A stretch of DNA of 64,000 nucleotides from Anaerovibrio sp. JC8 (GCF_002100115.1 NZ_ANBM01000004.1:124001-188000), one strand, 5' to 3'; numbered from the stretch's first letter, positions 45,024 through 54,814 are shown. The notes: generated by a model not told the origin, from the sequence alone. A program made the numbers and translations.

Positions 45024-46130
45024 TCAAAGCTGATGATTGGCCTTAGCCCGCAGGAAGGCCTCAATGAACATATCGATTTCACCGTCCATAACGGCACCGG
45101 TGTTGCCGGTTTCCGCATTGGTACGGTGGTCCTTGACCATGTTGTATGGATGGAATACGTAGGAACGGATCTGGCTGCCCCACTCAATCTTCTGCTGGTC
45201 GCCCTCCAGAGCCGCAATTTCCTTTTCCTTCTTCTCCTCTTCCAGCTCAAAGAGCTTGGCCCGGAGCATTTTCAGGCACTGCTCACGGTTCTGGAGCTGG
45301 GAGCGCTCGTTCTGGCACTGTACCACGATACCCGTAGGCTCATGGGTCATGCGGACTGCAGAGGAAGTCTTGTTGATGTGCTGACCACCGGCACCGGAGG
45401 CGCGGTAGGTATCAACACGAACCTCATCCATATTAATCTTAACCTCTTCCGTATCATCCAGCTCCGGCATAATGTCGCAGGCACAGAAGGAGGTGTGGCG
45501 ACGGGCTGCGGAGTCAAATGGAGAAATGCGCACCAGACGGTGTACACCCTTCTCGGACTTCAGGAAGCCATAGGCGTTATGACCCTTGATAAAGAGGGTA
45601 ACGGACTTAACGCCGGCCTCATCCCCCGGCAGGAAGTCAGCTGTTTCCACGGTAAAGCCATGACGCTCCGCATAGCGGCCGTACATTCTCAGCAGCATGC
45701 TGGTCCAGTCCTGGGCCTCGGTACCGCCGGCACCGGCGTGGAGGGTCAAAATACAATTGTTGGCATCATACTTGCCGGAGAGCATAACCTCCAGCTGCAG
45801 CTCCTCCAGAGCCTTGTCAATGGCCTCCATATCAGCCTTGATATCTTCCTCAACGCTTTCGTCCTTGTCCTCCATGCCGATTTCCCACATTACCTGGACA
45901 TCGTCATACTTGGCCACAAGCTCCTTGTACTTATCCACGCTGATTTTAACGTCGTTAAGCTCCTGGTTGATTTTCTGGGCACTTTCCGGGTCATCCCAGA
46001 AGGTTGGCTCGCCCATCTTATATTCAAGCTCTGCTATTTTTTCTTCTTTATGAGCTACATCAAGAGCCTTTTCCATCTCCTTCAGCCGCTCCTGGAGTGC
46101 CCCAATACCTGGCTTCAAATCCTCCAGCAT
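45024..46130 (-). CDS. prfB: Peptide chain release factor 2, no programmed frameshift
   Basis: 368 aa. Recognises UGA and UAA stop codons. The stop-codon tripeptide SPF is in LVRISPFDSAARR and the catalytic GGQ is in RASGAGGQHINKTSSA. The reading frame is open from MLEDLKPGIGALQERLKEM straight through ALDVAHKEEKIAEL: the coding strand reads CTT GAT GTA where frameshifted genes have CTT TGA C. So the usual autoregulatory +1 frameshift is absent. It lies downstream of secA with a hairpin between. Confidence 0.96.
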   Translation of the reverse strand: MLEDLKPGIGALQERLKEMEKALDVAHKEEKIAELEYKMGEPTFWDDPESAQKINQELNDVKISVDKYKELVAKYDDVQVMWEIGMEDKDESVEEDIKADMEAIDKALEELQLEVMLSGKYDANNCILTLHAGAGGTEAQDWTSMLLRMYGRYAERHGFTVETADFLPGDEAGVKSVTLFIKGHNAYGFLKSEKGVHRLVRISPFDSAARRHTSFCACDIMPELDDTEEVKINMDEVRVDTYRASGAGGQHINKTSSAVRMTHEPTGIVVQCQNERSQLQNREQCLKMLRAKLFELEEEKKEKEIAALEGDQQKIEWGSQIRSYVFHPYNMVKDHRTNAETGNTGAVMDGEIDMFIEAFLRAKANHQL

Positions 46131-46165
46131 GTTCTCACATCCTATTTTTATTTTATTTCTTTAAG

Positions 46166-46207
46166 CAAGATAATCCCCTCTGCCACAAATGTGGGAGAGG
46201 AGATTAA
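46166..46207 (-). terminator. Hairpin between secA and prfB
   Basis: Minus strand AATCTCCTCTCCCACA pairs with TGTGGCAGAGGGGATT (two mismatches); only a weak T stretch follows, so it may be a partial terminator or processing site. Confidence 0.6.
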
Positions 46208-46237
46208 ATCATATCATATATTTAAGCCAATGGCCAA

Positions 46238-48787
46238 TTATTTGTCACGACCGCAGCAATTCTTGTACTTCTTGCCGCTGCCGCATGGGCATGGGTCGTT
46301 ACGGCCGATTTTCTCGCCCTTGACAACAGGCTTCTGCTTGGTCTTTTCCTCAGAATCATCCGCCTGGGCATGGGAGCTCTTGGCCTGGGCCAGACGCTGC
46401 TTTGCCTGCTCTTCCATGGCACGCTGCTGCTCTGGGGTAATGATGTTTACACGATACATCATGGTGGCAATATCAGTCTGGATGGCATCGACCATGGACT
46501 GGAACATATCGTGGCCCTTGATCTTGTACTCAACCAGCGGATTGCGCTGACCATAGGACAGGAGACCAATACCCTCACGGAGCATATCCATGTCATCAAG
46601 ATGCTCCATCCAGTGGTTATCAATAACACGAAGCATAACGATGCGCTCCAGCTCACGCATATTGACCTCGCCAAACATCTTCTCACGAAGCTCGTAGGCC
46701 TCGGTAGCCATATTCATGAGGGTTTCCTGAACCTCGTCGCGGCTCATTTCCTCCAGCTCCTCCAGCTTCAGCTTGCCTGCAGGAGCATAAATCTGCTCAG
46801 CGTCCTTAATGAGGTCACCCAGGGTCCACTGCTCAGGATAGAGCTTGGCATTGGCATACTGATCCATTTCGGACTCGATAATCTGGCCAATCATGTGCAT
46901 GATGTGTTCCTTCAGGTCCTCGCCCTTCAGCACCTGCTTGCGCTCCTTGTAGATAACCTCGCGCTGCTGGTTCATAACATCATCATATTCAAGGACATGC
47001 TTACGCATATCGAAGTTGCGTCCTTCTACCTTCTTCTGGGCATTCTCAATGGACTTGGTAATCATCTTGTGCTCAATCGGGTCATCCTCGCCCATGCCCA
47101 GACGGTCCATAATGGAGGAAATGTTCTTGGCACCGAAGAGACGGAGCAGATCATCCTCCAAGGAGAGATAGAAACGGGAATTACCAGGGTCACCCTGACG
47201 GCCGGCACGACCGCGGAGCTGGTTATCAATACGGCGGGACTCATGACGCTCAGTACCCACGATAAAGAGACCGCCCAGCTCAGGCACACCCTCGCCCAGC
47301 TTGATATCGGTACCACGGCCCGCCATGTTGGTGGCAATGGTAACGGCATTCTTCTGACCTGCGTCAGCAATGATTTCTGCTTCCTTCTCATGGAACTTGG
47401 CATTCAATACATTATGGGAAATGCCACGCTTTCTGAGAATTGCACTGATTTCCTCGGACTGGGCAATGGAGGTGGTACCAATGAGGATTGGCTGGCCGGT
47501 GGAGTGAATTTTCTCCACATCATTGGCCACAGCCTTCAGCTTGGCACGACGGGTCTTATAGATAACATCCGGGAAGTCGGTACGCTTAACCGGCATATTG
47601 GTAGGCACCACTACTACCGGCAGGTTGTAAATCTTGATAAACTCGTCTTCCTCGGTCTTGGCAGTACCGGTCATACCACCCAGCTTCTTGTACATGCGGA
47701 AGTAGTTCTGGAAGGTAATGCTGGCCAGAGTCTGGGACTGACGGCGAACCTCCAGGCCCTCCTTGGCCTCGATAGCCTGATGGAGACCATCGGAATAACG
47801 GCGGCCTTCCATAAGACGGCCGGTGAATTCATCGACGATAACGATTTCGCCCTCTTTAACCACATAATCACGGTCACGCTTCATGAGAGCCTTGGCACGG
47901 AGAGCCGCAGTGAAGCAGTGGGACATCTCGATGTTCTCGGAGTCGTACATATTCTTTACGCCCAGGAACTTCTCAACCTTGGCAACTGCACCCTCGGACG
48001 GAGCAACAGTCTTCTGCTTCTCATCAACGGTGTAGTCCTCACCGGCCTTCAAAATCTCAACGGCCTTGGCCATGCGGGTATACATATCGGTAGACTTGGT
48101 GCCGGCACCGGAAATAATCAATGGAGTTCTGGCCTCATCGATGAGGATACTGTCCACCTCATCCACGATGGCAAAGTTCAGCTCACGCTGTACCATCTGG
48201 TTAAGGTCTACCACCATGTTGTCACGGAGATAGTCAAAGCCATACTCGTTGTTGGTACCAAAGGTAATATCGCAGCTGTAGGCAAACTTGCGCTCAGGGA
48301 AATCCATGTCGTGCTTAATCAGACCTACACTGAGGCCCAGGAAGTTGTACAGACGGCCCATCCACTCACTATCGCGCTTGGCCAGATAGTCGTTGACGGT
48401 AACCATGTGTACGCCCTTGCCGGTGAGGGCATTCAGATATACAGGGAGGGTTGCCACCAGGGTCTTACCTTCACCTGTACGCATCTCGGCAATCTTGCCT
48501 TCATGGAGGCAGATACCACCAATCATCTGCACATCAAAATGACGCATACCCAGCACACGGCGGGATGCCTCACGAACAACGGCAAAGGCCTCCGGAAGAA
48601 TATCATCCAGGGTCTCACCGTTGGCAAGACGCTCCTTGAATTTTTCTGTATTTTTAACCAATGAGGAGTCGCTGAGCTCGGTCAATTCCTCTTCATAGGA
48701 ATTGATCTGGTCTACGATTGCTCTCATACGTTTTATTTCTTTTTCATTATTGTCGCCTAAAAATCTTTTAAAGATGCCTAACAACAA
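46238..48787 (-). CDS. secA: Preprotein translocase ATPase SecA
   Basis: 849 aa. Motor of the Sec pathway. Walker [13 protein letters not shown] ([17 protein letters not shown]), the [15 protein letters not shown] segment, and the zinc-binding SEC-C tail [18 protein letters not shown]. The start is one of two tandem TTG codons (48787 or 48784), both 6-9 bases after AGGAG; no ATG fits. Unusually for such an important gene, an inefficient start codon is used. A consensus promoter lies 48 bp upstream. Confidence 0.97.
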   Translation of the reverse strand: MLLGIFKRFLGDNNEKEIKRMRAIVDQINSYEEELTELSDSSLVKNTEKFKERLANGETLDDILPEAFAVVREASRRVLGMRHFDVQMIGGICLHEGKIAEMRTGEGKTLVATLPVYLNALTGKGVHMVTVNDYLAKRDSEWMGRLYNFLGLSVGLIKHDMDFPERKFAYSCDITFGTNNEYGFDYLRDNMVVDLNQMVQRELNFAIVDEVDSILIDEARTPLIISGAGTKSTDMYTRMAKAVEILKAGEDYTVDEKQKTVAPSEGAVAKVEKFLGVKNMYDSENIEMSHCFTAALRAKALMKRDRDYVVKEGEIVIVDEFTGRLMEGRRYSDGLHQAIEAKEGLEVRRQSQTLASITFQNYFRMYKKLGGMTGTAKTEEDEFIKIYNLPVVVVPTNMPVKRTDFPDVIYKTRRAKLKAVANDVEKIHSTGQPILIGTTSIAQSEEISAILRKRGISHNVLNAKFHEKEAEIIADAGQKNAVTIATNMAGRGTDIKLGEGVPELGGLFIVGTERHESRRIDNQLRGRAGRQGDPGNSRFYLSLEDDLLRLFGAKNISSIMDRLGMGEDDPIEHKMITKSIENAQKKVEGRNFDMRKHVLEYDDVMNQQREVIYKERKQVLKGEDLKEHIMHMIGQIIESEMDQYANAKLYPEQWTLGDLIKDAEQIYAPAGKLKLEELEEMSRDEVQETLMNMATEAYELREKMFGEVNMRELERIVMLRVIDNHWMEHLDDMDMLREGIGLLSYGQRNPLVEYKIKGHDMFQSMVDAIQTDIATMMYRVNIITPEQQRAMEEQAKQRLAQAKSSHAQADDSEEKTKQKPVVKGEKIGRNDPCPCGSGKKYKNCCGRDK

Positions 48788-48834
48788 AACTCACTCCTAA
48801 CGAATTGGATATGTGCATAAAAACACCTCTTAAC

Positions 48835-48863
48835 AGTTTAACAAACTATATTATAGAAGTCAA
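48835..48863 (-). promoter_or_regulatory. Promoter of secA
   Basis: Minus strand TTGACT (48863-48858), 17-base spacer, TAAACT (48840-48835). Confidence 0.7.
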
Positions 48864-48896
48864 AAGAAACCTCTCTATTTAATATAGGTAAATGGG

Positions 48897-49095
48897 CGCA
48901 GGAAAAGGCCGCTGCCCGCACGACCTACGAGCAACGGCCCCTTCTATAATTTACCGATCCTACAACCGGCAAAAGTCTTTATTTATCCGAGGCTAACGGT
49001 TGCTAATACTCCTTCCTCTTGGGTGGGAGTTAAGCACCCGTAAAGCCATGGGTAAAATTCAACTAAATTCAGGCGGAGCTAAAACTCCATCTGAA
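48897..49095. mobile_element. Structured element between hpf and secA (IS200/IS605-like end or raiA-type RNA)
   Basis: About 200 bp with several paired segments and no ORF. One end has GGCCGCTGC / GCAACGGCC (48907-48939). The middle has CTAATACTCC and GGGAGTTAAGCACCC. The other end is TTCAGGCGGAG / CTCCATCTGAA (49068-49095), preceded by AACTAAA. The plus-strand order (TACTCC stem, GGGAGTTAAGCACC, AACTAAATTCAG hairpin) recalls right ends of IS200/IS605 elements that encode TnpB guide RNAs, but no transposase is present. Read on the minus strand it begins 12 bp after hpf and ends GGCCGTTGC / GCAGCGGCC plus TTTT, like an RNA with a terminator; a raiA-motif RNA is the alternative. The rest of the 320-bp gap holds the secA promoter. 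Confidence 0.45.
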
Positions 49096-49107
49096 TAAGT
49101 TATCATT

Positions 49108-49656
49108 TTATCTGTTATCGGACTCGATCAAGCCATACTTGCCATCGGAGCGGCGATAAACTACGTTGACCTCTTCGGTATCAGCATCACGGAATACGAA
49201 GAAATCGTGATTCAGAAGATTCATCTGCATAATAGCCTCCTGAACGTCCATAGGCTTTACGATGAACTTCTTGCGCTTAACGATAGGATACTCATCCTCC
49301 TCGTCCTCAACCCGGGCCTGGACTGCGTTGGCAGCGAATGCCTCATCCAGCAATGTACCATCGCGGAAACGGCGCTGCATCTTGGTCTTATGCTTATGTA
49401 TCTGGCGTTCCAGCTTTTCAATGACCAAGTCAATAGAGGCATACATGTCATGGGATGCTTCCTCTCCCCGGAGAAGCACGCCCTGCACAGGAACTGTAAC
49501 CTCTACAAGGTGACGGTCCTTCAAGACACTGAGCAATACAGAAATTTCGCCAACCGAATCGAAGTATCTGGTAATCTTGCCGATCCTTTTCTCCACATAA
49601 TCTCTCAGGGCTGGGGTAATCTCTACATTTTTACCTCTGATAGTGAATGTTGTCAT
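49108..49656 (-). CDS. hpf: Long-form ribosome hibernation-promoting factor
   Basis: 182 aa from ATG 49656, with AAAGGGG upstream; longer in-frame starts up to 49803 read non-conserved sequence. The N-terminal S30AE domain (MTTFTIRGKNVEITPALRDY to about 105) has the conserved HLVEVTVPVQG. A linker and the C-terminal dimerisation domain (VKRKKFIVKPMDVQEAIMQM, DHDFFVF-like NHDFFVFRDADTEEVNVVY) follow. It pairs 70S ribosomes into inactive 100S dimers in stationary phase. It has its own promoter; secA is downstream, as in many Firmicutes. Confidence 0.95.
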   Translation of the reverse strand: MTTFTIRGKNVEITPALRDYVEKRIGKITRYFDSVGEISVLLSVLKDRHLVEVTVPVQGVLLRGEEASHDMYASIDLVIEKLERQIHKHKTKMQRRFRDGTLLDEAFAANAVQARVEDEEDEYPIVKRKKFIVKPMDVQEAIMQMNLLNHDFFVFRDADTEEVNVVYRRSDGKYGLIESDNR

Positions 49657-49684
49657 ACTAACATCCCCTTTCCATTTTCTATGT

Positions 49685-49713
49685 ATTATAATATTCTCCA
49701 TTTTGAGAGAAAA
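49685..49713 (-). promoter_or_regulatory. Promoter of hpf
   Basis: Minus strand TTTTCT (49713-49708), 17-base spacer, TATAAT (49690-49685), about 30 bp upstream of the start codon. Confidence 0.6.
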
Positions 49714-49770
49714 TCCTTTTATTAATTTCAAATCTTCACACTTAGGACTGAATCCCCTGTTTTTTGCATT

Positions 49771-49804
49771 AAAAAAGGTGTTCCGGAAATACTTCCGAAA
49801 CACC
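49771..49804 (-). terminator. Terminator of the cold-shock gene
   Basis: Minus strand GGTGTTTCGGAA / TTCCGGAACACC with a GTAT loop and TTTTTT. Confidence 0.93.
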
Positions 49805-49826
49805 CTGTGATTTACATTATTAAGAA

Positions 49827-50027
49827 TCAGGCCTTCTTAACAACATTAGCTGCCTGAGGACCGCGTGCACCTTCAACGATCTCAAACTCTACAGTCTGAC
49901 CCTCGTTGAGTGTCTTGAAGCCTTCATCCACGATTGCAGAGAAATGTACGAAAATATCGTCGCCACCTTCACGCTCGATAAATCCATAACCCTTTTCAGC
50001 ACTAAACCACTTAACCTTACCTTCCAT
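49827..50027 (-). CDS. Cold-shock protein (CspA family)
   Basis: 66 aa from ATG 50027, with AGGAGG 9 bases upstream. [20 protein letters not shown] contains RNP1 (KGYGFI) and [10 protein letters not shown] is RNP2; the C-terminus [12 protein letters not shown] is typical. Single-stranded nucleic-acid-binding RNA chaperone. It has a leader of about 50 nt with a short CGGTTTTTAACCG hairpin and its own promoter and terminator. Confidence 0.97.
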   Translation of the reverse strand: MEGKVKWFSAEKGYGFIEREGGDDIFVHFSAIVDEGFKTLNEGQTVEFEIVEGARGPQAANVVKKA

Positions 50028-50079
50028 TTTGAAACCTCCTAGAAATCCCCGGTTAAAAACCGATAAAACTAACACGTTT

Positions 50080-50108
50080 AGTCTAGCACCTATAGTTAGC
50101 ATCTGCAA
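50080..50108 (-). promoter_or_regulatory. Promoter of the cold-shock gene
   Basis: Minus strand TTGCAG (50108-50103), 17-base spacer, TAGACT (50085-50080). Confidence 0.65.
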
Positions 50109-50268
50109 CTATCTTAGTAATTATAATTTAACTGTAAATTACCCCAAAACAGAAAAAAATATAATGGCTAAACTATATTAAGAAATTAATATAAGTTTAA
50201 CCATTATTTTAAGATTTTTTATATGGTTCTGTGAGAATTTTCAAAAAATTATATTCTATTTAGTCAGG

Positions 50269-50988
50269 TCACAAAATCTTGGAGAAGAACAATTTTGTCC
50301 TTTCTTCCTTTGGATTGTCAAAAACGTCCTTAGGAGGACCCTGCTCAATAATCTGGCCCTCATCCACAAAGAGGAGTCTGTCTCCCACCTCACGGGCAAA
50401 GCCCATTTCGTGGGTAACAATGGCCATGGTCATGCCCTTGTTGGCCAGGGCCTTCATAACGTCCAAAACCTCTTTTACCATTTCCGGGTCCAGGGCGGAG
50501 GTAGGCTCGTCAAAAAGCATAACCTTCGGCTTCATGGCAAGGGCCCTGGCAATGGCCACACGCTGCTGCTGGCCGCCGGAAAGCTGTGGTGGATATGCAT
50601 CGGCCTTGTCAGCCAGTCCCACCTGGTTAAGCAGCTCCATGGCAGTCTTTTCCGCTTCCTCCTTGGAAACCTTCCGCACCTTCATAGGGGCCAGGGTAAT
50701 GTTCTGGAGCACCGTCATGTGAGGGAACAAATTAAACCGCTGGAACACCATGCCGATTTCCTCACGGGCCTTGTTGATATTGGCCTCGCCGTTCAGCTCA
50801 ATGCCGTCCACAACCACCTTGCCGGAGGTCGGTACCTCCAGCATATTCATGCAGCGAAGGAGGGTACTTTTACCGGAGCCGGATGGCCCGATAATTACCA
50901 CTACCTCCTTTGGATTAATATGCAAATTTATGCCTTTTAATACTTCGTGATCCTCGAAGGACTTCCGCAAATCTTTAATATCTATCAT
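50269..50988 (-). CDS. Amino-acid ABC transporter ATPase (GlnQ type), second system
   Basis: 239 aa. Walker [27 protein letters not shown], signature [15 protein letters not shown], Walker [16 protein letters not shown]-loop IVTHEMGF. Standard GlnQ length, without the insertion seen in the paralogue at 22.8 kb. Overlaps the permease stop by 4 bp (ATGA). Confidence 0.97.
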   Translation of the reverse strand: MIDIKDLRKSFEDHEVLKGINLHINPKEVVVIIGPSGSGKSTLLRCMNMLEVPTSGKVVVDGIELNGEANINKAREEIGMVFQRFNLFPHMTVLQNITLAPMKVRKVSKEEAEKTAMELLNQVGLADKADAYPPQLSGGQQQRVAIARALAMKPKVMLFDEPTSALDPEMVKEVLDVMKALANKGMTMAIVTHEMGFAREVGDRLLFVDEGQIIEQGPPKDVFDNPKEERTKLFFSKIL

Positions 50989-51641
50989 GATGTCTTCAAC
51001 CTCTTCTCCATATATGCCACCAGACGGGAAATTGCCAGGGTCATTACCAGATAAATAACAGCTACGCTAAGCCAGATTTCCAGTGAACCGTAGGTTCTGG
51101 CAATAATCAGCTGGCCCCGGCGGGTCAGCTCCTCAAAGCCGATAACAGACACCAGTGAGGAATCCTTCAGCAGGGCAATAAACTCGTTGCCCAGTGGTGG
51201 AATAATGTTCTTGAATGCCTGTGGCACAATGATATACCGCATGGTCTGAACCCAGGTCATGCCCAATGAACGGCCTGCTTCCATCTGGCCCTTGTCGATG
51301 GCCTGAATGCCCGCACGGAAAATCTCCGCCACATAGGCACCGGAGTTGATGCCGCAGGCGGTAATGGCTGCCACGAAGGGGTCCACCCGCTGGCCCAGCA
51401 TCAACGGCAGGGCAAAGTAAATCAGGAATATCTGAACCAAAAGAGGTGTGCCCCGCAAAAAGTCAATATACACTGCCGCCAGCATACGCAGCGGAGCCAC
51501 ATGGGAAATGCGGGCAATGCCCACAAACATACCGATAATCATACCCAGTCCTACCGACAGGGCCGTAATCTTAATTGTAATGCCCGCACCCAGAAGAAGC
51601 AGGGGAAAGGATTGTATTACCAAGTCAAAATTAAAACTCAT
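50985..51641 (-). CDS. Amino-acid ABC transporter permease, second system
   Basis: 218 aa with about five membrane helices. [20 protein letters not shown] at the N-terminus, [18 protein letters not shown], and the EAA loop [24 protein letters not shown]. Probably a homodimer. It follows the binding-protein gene after a terminator hairpin, the same layout as the first system. Confidence 0.96.
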   Translation of the reverse strand: MSFNFDLVIQSFPLLLLGAGITIKITALSVGLGMIIGMFVGIARISHVAPLRMLAAVYIDFLRGTPLLVQIFLIYFALPLMLGQRVDPFVAAITACGINSGAYVAEIFRAGIQAIDKGQMEAGRSLGMTWVQTMRYIIVPQAFKNIIPPLGNEFIALLKDSSLVSVIGFEELTRRGQLIIARTYGSLEIWLSVAVIYLVMTLAISRLVAYMEKRLKTS

Positions 51642-51728
51642 TTACAACTCACCTGACCATTCTAATTTATATTCTAAACAACATATTGGTATAATTATAC
51701 AGTTTATACATGTCTATGTCAAGCGGAC

Positions 51729-51759
51729 AAAAAAGGCTGTTGCCCACGCAACAGCCTTT
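51729..51759 (-). terminator. Intercistronic terminator after the second binding protein
   Basis: Minus strand AAAGGCTGTTGC / GCAACAGCCTTT with a GTGG loop, then T run. Confidence 0.92.
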
Positions 51760-51771
51760 GTATGCATTCAA

Positions 51772-52545
51772 TTATTTAACGTTGCCAAACCACTTCTGAT
51801 AGATCTGGTCGTACTTGCCATTCTCCTTCAGCTTCTTCAGAGCCTCGTTGATCTTGGTCTGGAGCTCAGGATTATTCTTGTTGATGGCCATACCGTAGTC
51901 CTCGGAGGTCAAGAGCTCGGAAAGAACCTTAACATTGTCGTTCTTGGACTCAACGATATAACGATCATTAACCGGACGGTCATTGATAACTGCATCTACG
52001 CCCTTGGCGTTCAGCTCAATGAAGGTATCAGCGGAGGAATTCAGCTCCTTAACCTCAGCAGAGCCCAGCTTCTTGGCCTCAGTTGCAGAGGTGGTACCAA
52101 TCTGTACGGCAATCTTCTTGCCCTTCAGGTCCTGGAAACCCTTGATGGAATCATCATTCTTGGCAAGCATGATGGAAAGACCGGATTTATAATAAGGGTC
52201 GGAGAAAAGAACCTTCTGCTTGCGCTCATCGTTAATGGTCATACCGGAAATAATAACATCGATGTTGCCAGCCTCCAGGGATGGAATCAGGCCATCAAAT
52301 GCTACATTGTTGATCTCAACCTTGTAACCCATTTCCTCACCGATAGCACGGATAAGATCCATATCAAAGCCCTCGTAAGCACTAGGATCAGAGCCCTGGA
52401 ACTCAAATGGAGCAAAGTCAGCATTGGTGCCGACCTTCAGAACCTTCTCACCCTCAGCAGCCTTCTTATCACTGCCGCAGCCTGCTACCATAGCCATTAC
52501 AGCCATCAGGGCAGCCATGCACAACACTAAAATCTTCTTGGACAT
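51772..52545 (-). CDS. Amino-acid ABC substrate-binding lipoprotein, second system
   Basis: 257 aa. Lipobox MVAGC (Cys23). SBP_bac_3 domain with VGTNADFAPFEFQGSDP, GFDMDLIRAIGEEMG, ISGMTINDERKQKVLFSDPY and VQIGTTSATEAKKLG. The DFAPFEF and SGMTI-ER motifs indicate a glutamine/polar amino-acid binder; exact ligand unknown. AAAGGGGG precedes the ATG. Confidence 0.96.
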   Translation of the reverse strand: MSKKILVLCMAALMAVMAMVAGCGSDKKAAEGEKVLKVGTNADFAPFEFQGSDPSAYEGFDMDLIRAIGEEMGYKVEINNVAFDGLIPSLEAGNIDVIISGMTINDERKQKVLFSDPYYKSGLSIMLAKNDDSIKGFQDLKGKKIAVQIGTTSATEAKKLGSAEVKELNSSADTFIELNAKGVDAVINDRPVNDRYIVESKNDNVKVLSELLTSEDYGMAINKNNPELQTKINEALKKLKENGKYDQIYQKWFGNVK

Positions 52546-52592
52546 GTTTAAATTTCCCCCTTTGGAATTAGAGATAAACTTTTATGTACAAG

Positions 52593-52626
52593 AGAAGCCC
52601 GGAGAAAGACACTCGCCGGGCTTCTT
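52593..52626 (-). terminator. Hairpin after the zinc-ribbon gene
   Basis: Minus strand GAAGCCCGG / CCGGGCTTC with a 13-nt loop and TCTTG after; the T run is weak. Confidence 0.6.
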
Positions 52627-52649
52627 CGCCATAACTGATTCAGTTCTGA

Positions 52650-52943
52650 TTAAGCATTCTTTTTTGCCTGGAAGCAGTCACGGCAGTATACTGGACGGTC
52701 GTTCTTTGGCTCGAATGGAACCTCAGTCTCCTTGCCGCACTCAGCACATACTACAGTGAACATCTGACGCTGCTCTCTTGCGCCCTCGCCATCACGGCTG
52801 CGACGTCTCTTGTCGCGGCAATCGCGGCAGCGTACAGGCTTGTTCTCAAAGCCCTTCTCTGCATAAAATTCCTGCTCTCCTGCGCTAAAGATGAACTCCT
52901 TGCCACAGTCCTTACATGTTAAAGTCTCGTCTACAAAAGCCAT
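52650..52943 (-). CDS. Zinc-ribbon domain protein
   Basis: 97 aa from MAFVDETL (52943). Two CxxC pairs surround the first ribbon (TCKDCGKEF and RCRDCRDKRRR) and another two the second (VCAECGKETEVPF and YCRDCFQAKK). Small proteins with this doubled ribbon are common in Firmicutes and related to CxxC_CXXC_SSSS-type or zinc_ribbon_4 families. Probably nucleic-acid or protein binding; function unknown. Monocistronic. Confidence 0.85.
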   Translation of the reverse strand: MAFVDETLTCKDCGKEFIFSAGEQEFYAEKGFENKPVRCRDCRDKRRRSRDGEGAREQRQMFTVVCAECGKETEVPFEPKNDRPVYCRDCFQAKKNA

Positions 52944-53065
52944 TAAAAAATCCCCCATAATTCTGATTTGACATCCCGCTGTACTCTTACTACTTACCTA
53001 CTTCCAGGTGGTCAAAGAGACATCCTTACCCGTCAAGTATATATGTAAAAATGAAAAAAAGCAAG

Positions 53066-54814
53066 CTAAACTTTACAATAGGTAGCCCAAATCTGCTTAA
53101 ATTTATTCTCTATATCCGCCATATACGACTTATTGTCCATCAGACGTGACATTCGTATCATTTTTGGCAAATCATGATGCAATTCGTTCAACTTCTCCAC
53201 CTGACGTCCCAGCTGCACCGCCTTGCTTACATAAGTACGGCTTCCATCGCAGATAAGCTCCGGCAAGCCCGCCGCCTGCAAAATGGTTTCCCCGTAACGG
53301 GAGCCGTGGGAATGTCCCTTCAGGGTGACCACCGGCACACCCATGGACAAAGCATCACAGGTGGTGAGCCCTCCACAATATGGTGAGGTATCCAGACAGA
53401 TATCTATATCCTGATACTGGGTGAGATAATCCGGACTGAAGGGCCGCAGCTCCAGCTTGTCAGGGTTGCCCCCGATGCGACGGAACCGTTCCAGAATAAT
53501 CTCCCGCCCCGATGGCACGCTGCAGGTCTTGTTTTTAAGCACCAGCTTGGAAGGAATGCTTTCCAATATATTGCGCCACATGAGCAGCATATCGTCGGTA
53601 ACCTTGGCAAAATTATTGAAGCAGCCGTAAGTAACATAGCCATTGGCCTTGGCCGGGGCATCCGCCCCTTCAAATTTCATGGTTCTCAGAGTGCCGGGGC
53701 TGAAACAGAGGTGACAGCCCTCAACCTTCAACAGCTTCTCCGTAAATTTCCTCTGGTCCCCAGGAGCAGGGCAGCATACATCATCCGTCAAAAAGTAATC
53801 CACGGTGCCAAGCCCCGTGGTGTTGATATATCCGATGCCGGAAACCTGCACCGGGGCAGGACGATAGCCCAATATTGGCAGACAGTTATTCTGGCTGTGG
53901 CCGGACAAATCCACCAAAATATCTATGCGGTCATCGAAAATCTGCCGTGCCACTGCGCGGCTGTTCTTGCCGTACATATCCCGCCATACGTCGGGCATCT
54001 TCATGAACCGCTGGGTTATATGATCCTTTTTGCCGGTGGAATAAGCATATACTTTAAATTCATTGCGGTTGGCATCCTTTAAAAACGGCGTAAAGAAATA
54101 GGCCGCCGCATGCTGACGAAAGTCGGGAGAAATATACCCTATCCGCAGGGAATGATTTTTCCGCCTTTTGTCCTTGTCATGAGGAAATTTCACCTCTGTC
54201 CGCAGCAGGCTGGCATATTGGTTATGCTGCTCAAACTGACGGTCCGTGCCGCTTTCGCGGTAATTGGTCAAAAACAGGGCATTGCTGTGATACTGGGCCT
54301 TTTTCTTAATGTCAGACACCGTCCGGCTGGCCTTGAAGGTCGCTTTTGCCGCCTTATCCGCAGCCCCTGCCAGCAGACAGGTATCCGCATAAAAGGTATA
54401 GCCACGCTCAATAATCCGATGGCTGGTATCGTCCCATTTTCCCTTGCCCACGCTGACATCAAACCGCTTAAACAGCTGCTCGTAGGCCTCCATGGCCTTA
54501 TCAAGGATAAACTGAGCACCATAAAAAGCAGCCGTAGCAAACAAGCCCCGCAAATTCGCAACCGCCACTGTTTTCTGAGAGTCCAGATGCCACAGCTGGT
54601 CCAGGGCAGATTCTGCCGTTTCAAAGTCCTCAAGATAAACCGACGCCTCCGCCACTATGGCCCAACCCTCAGCATTATTCAAATCTTCATCCAAAATCTC
54701 CCGGCCACAGGCCCGCATGCTGGAGAAATTCCCATCCTCCAAAAACATTTCCGCCTTGTCAGACCAGGAAGATTTTTTAGATTCATTATCCTTGCTGCTC
54801 AATTTGTACACCAT
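53066..54814 (-). CDS. OGT/SPINDLY-type O-linked glycosyltransferase (GT41), copy 1
   Basis: 582 aa. N-terminal TPR-like helices (residues about 20-190), then the GT41 catalytic region: RIGYISPDFRQHAAAYFF, DILVDLSGHSQNNCL, YGCFNNFAKVTDDM, LVLKNKTC and DICLDTSPYCGGLTTCDAL with MGVPVVTLKG. GT41 enzymes add sugars to Ser/Thr of proteins. In Selenomonas and relatives they occur with flagellin or surface-protein glycosylation genes. Here it clusters with a methyltransferase-GT2 fusion and a second GT41. Downstream end of the cluster; no terminator evident. Confidence 0.92.
   Translation of the reverse strand: MVYKLSSKDNESKKSSWSDKAEMFLEDGNFSSMRACGREILDEDLNNAEGWAIVAEASVYLEDFETAESALDQLWHLDSQKTVAVANLRGLFATAAFYGAQFILDKAMEAYEQLFKRFDVSVGKGKWDDTSHRIIERGYTFYADTCLLAGAADKAAKATFKASRTVSDIKKKAQYHSNALFLTNYRESGTDRQFEQHNQYASLLRTEVKFPHDKDKRRKNHSLRIGYISPDFRQHAAAYFFTPFLKDANRNEFKVYAYSTGKKDHITQRFMKMPDVWRDMYGKNSRAVARQIFDDRIDILVDLSGHSQNNCLPILGYRPAPVQVSGIGYINTTGLGTVDYFLTDDVCCPAPGDQRKFTEKLLKVEGCHLCFSPGTLRTMKFEGADAPAKANGYVTYGCFNNFAKVTDDMLLMWRNILESIPSKLVLKNKTCSVPSGREIILERFRRIGGNPDKLELRPFSPDYLTQYQDIDICLDTSPYCGGLTTCDALSMGVPVVTLKGHSHGSRYGETILQAAGLPELICDGSRTYVSKAVQLGRQVEKLNELHHDLPKMIRMSRLMDNKSYMADIENKFKQIWATYCKV

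Noticed and set aside
46370-48664. 764-codon plus-strand frame opposite secA
   Set aside because: Long only because of secA codon usage; Leu/His/Asn-rich product without recognisable motifs.
49657-49803. N-terminal extension of Hpf by up to 49 residues
   Set aside because: The extension runs through the promoter and the ribosome site, and the residues are unlike any Hpf; start set at 49656.
50028-50108. N-terminal extension of the cold-shock protein
   Set aside because: It would read through the leader, the -10 box and [14 protein letters not shown] is the canonical start.
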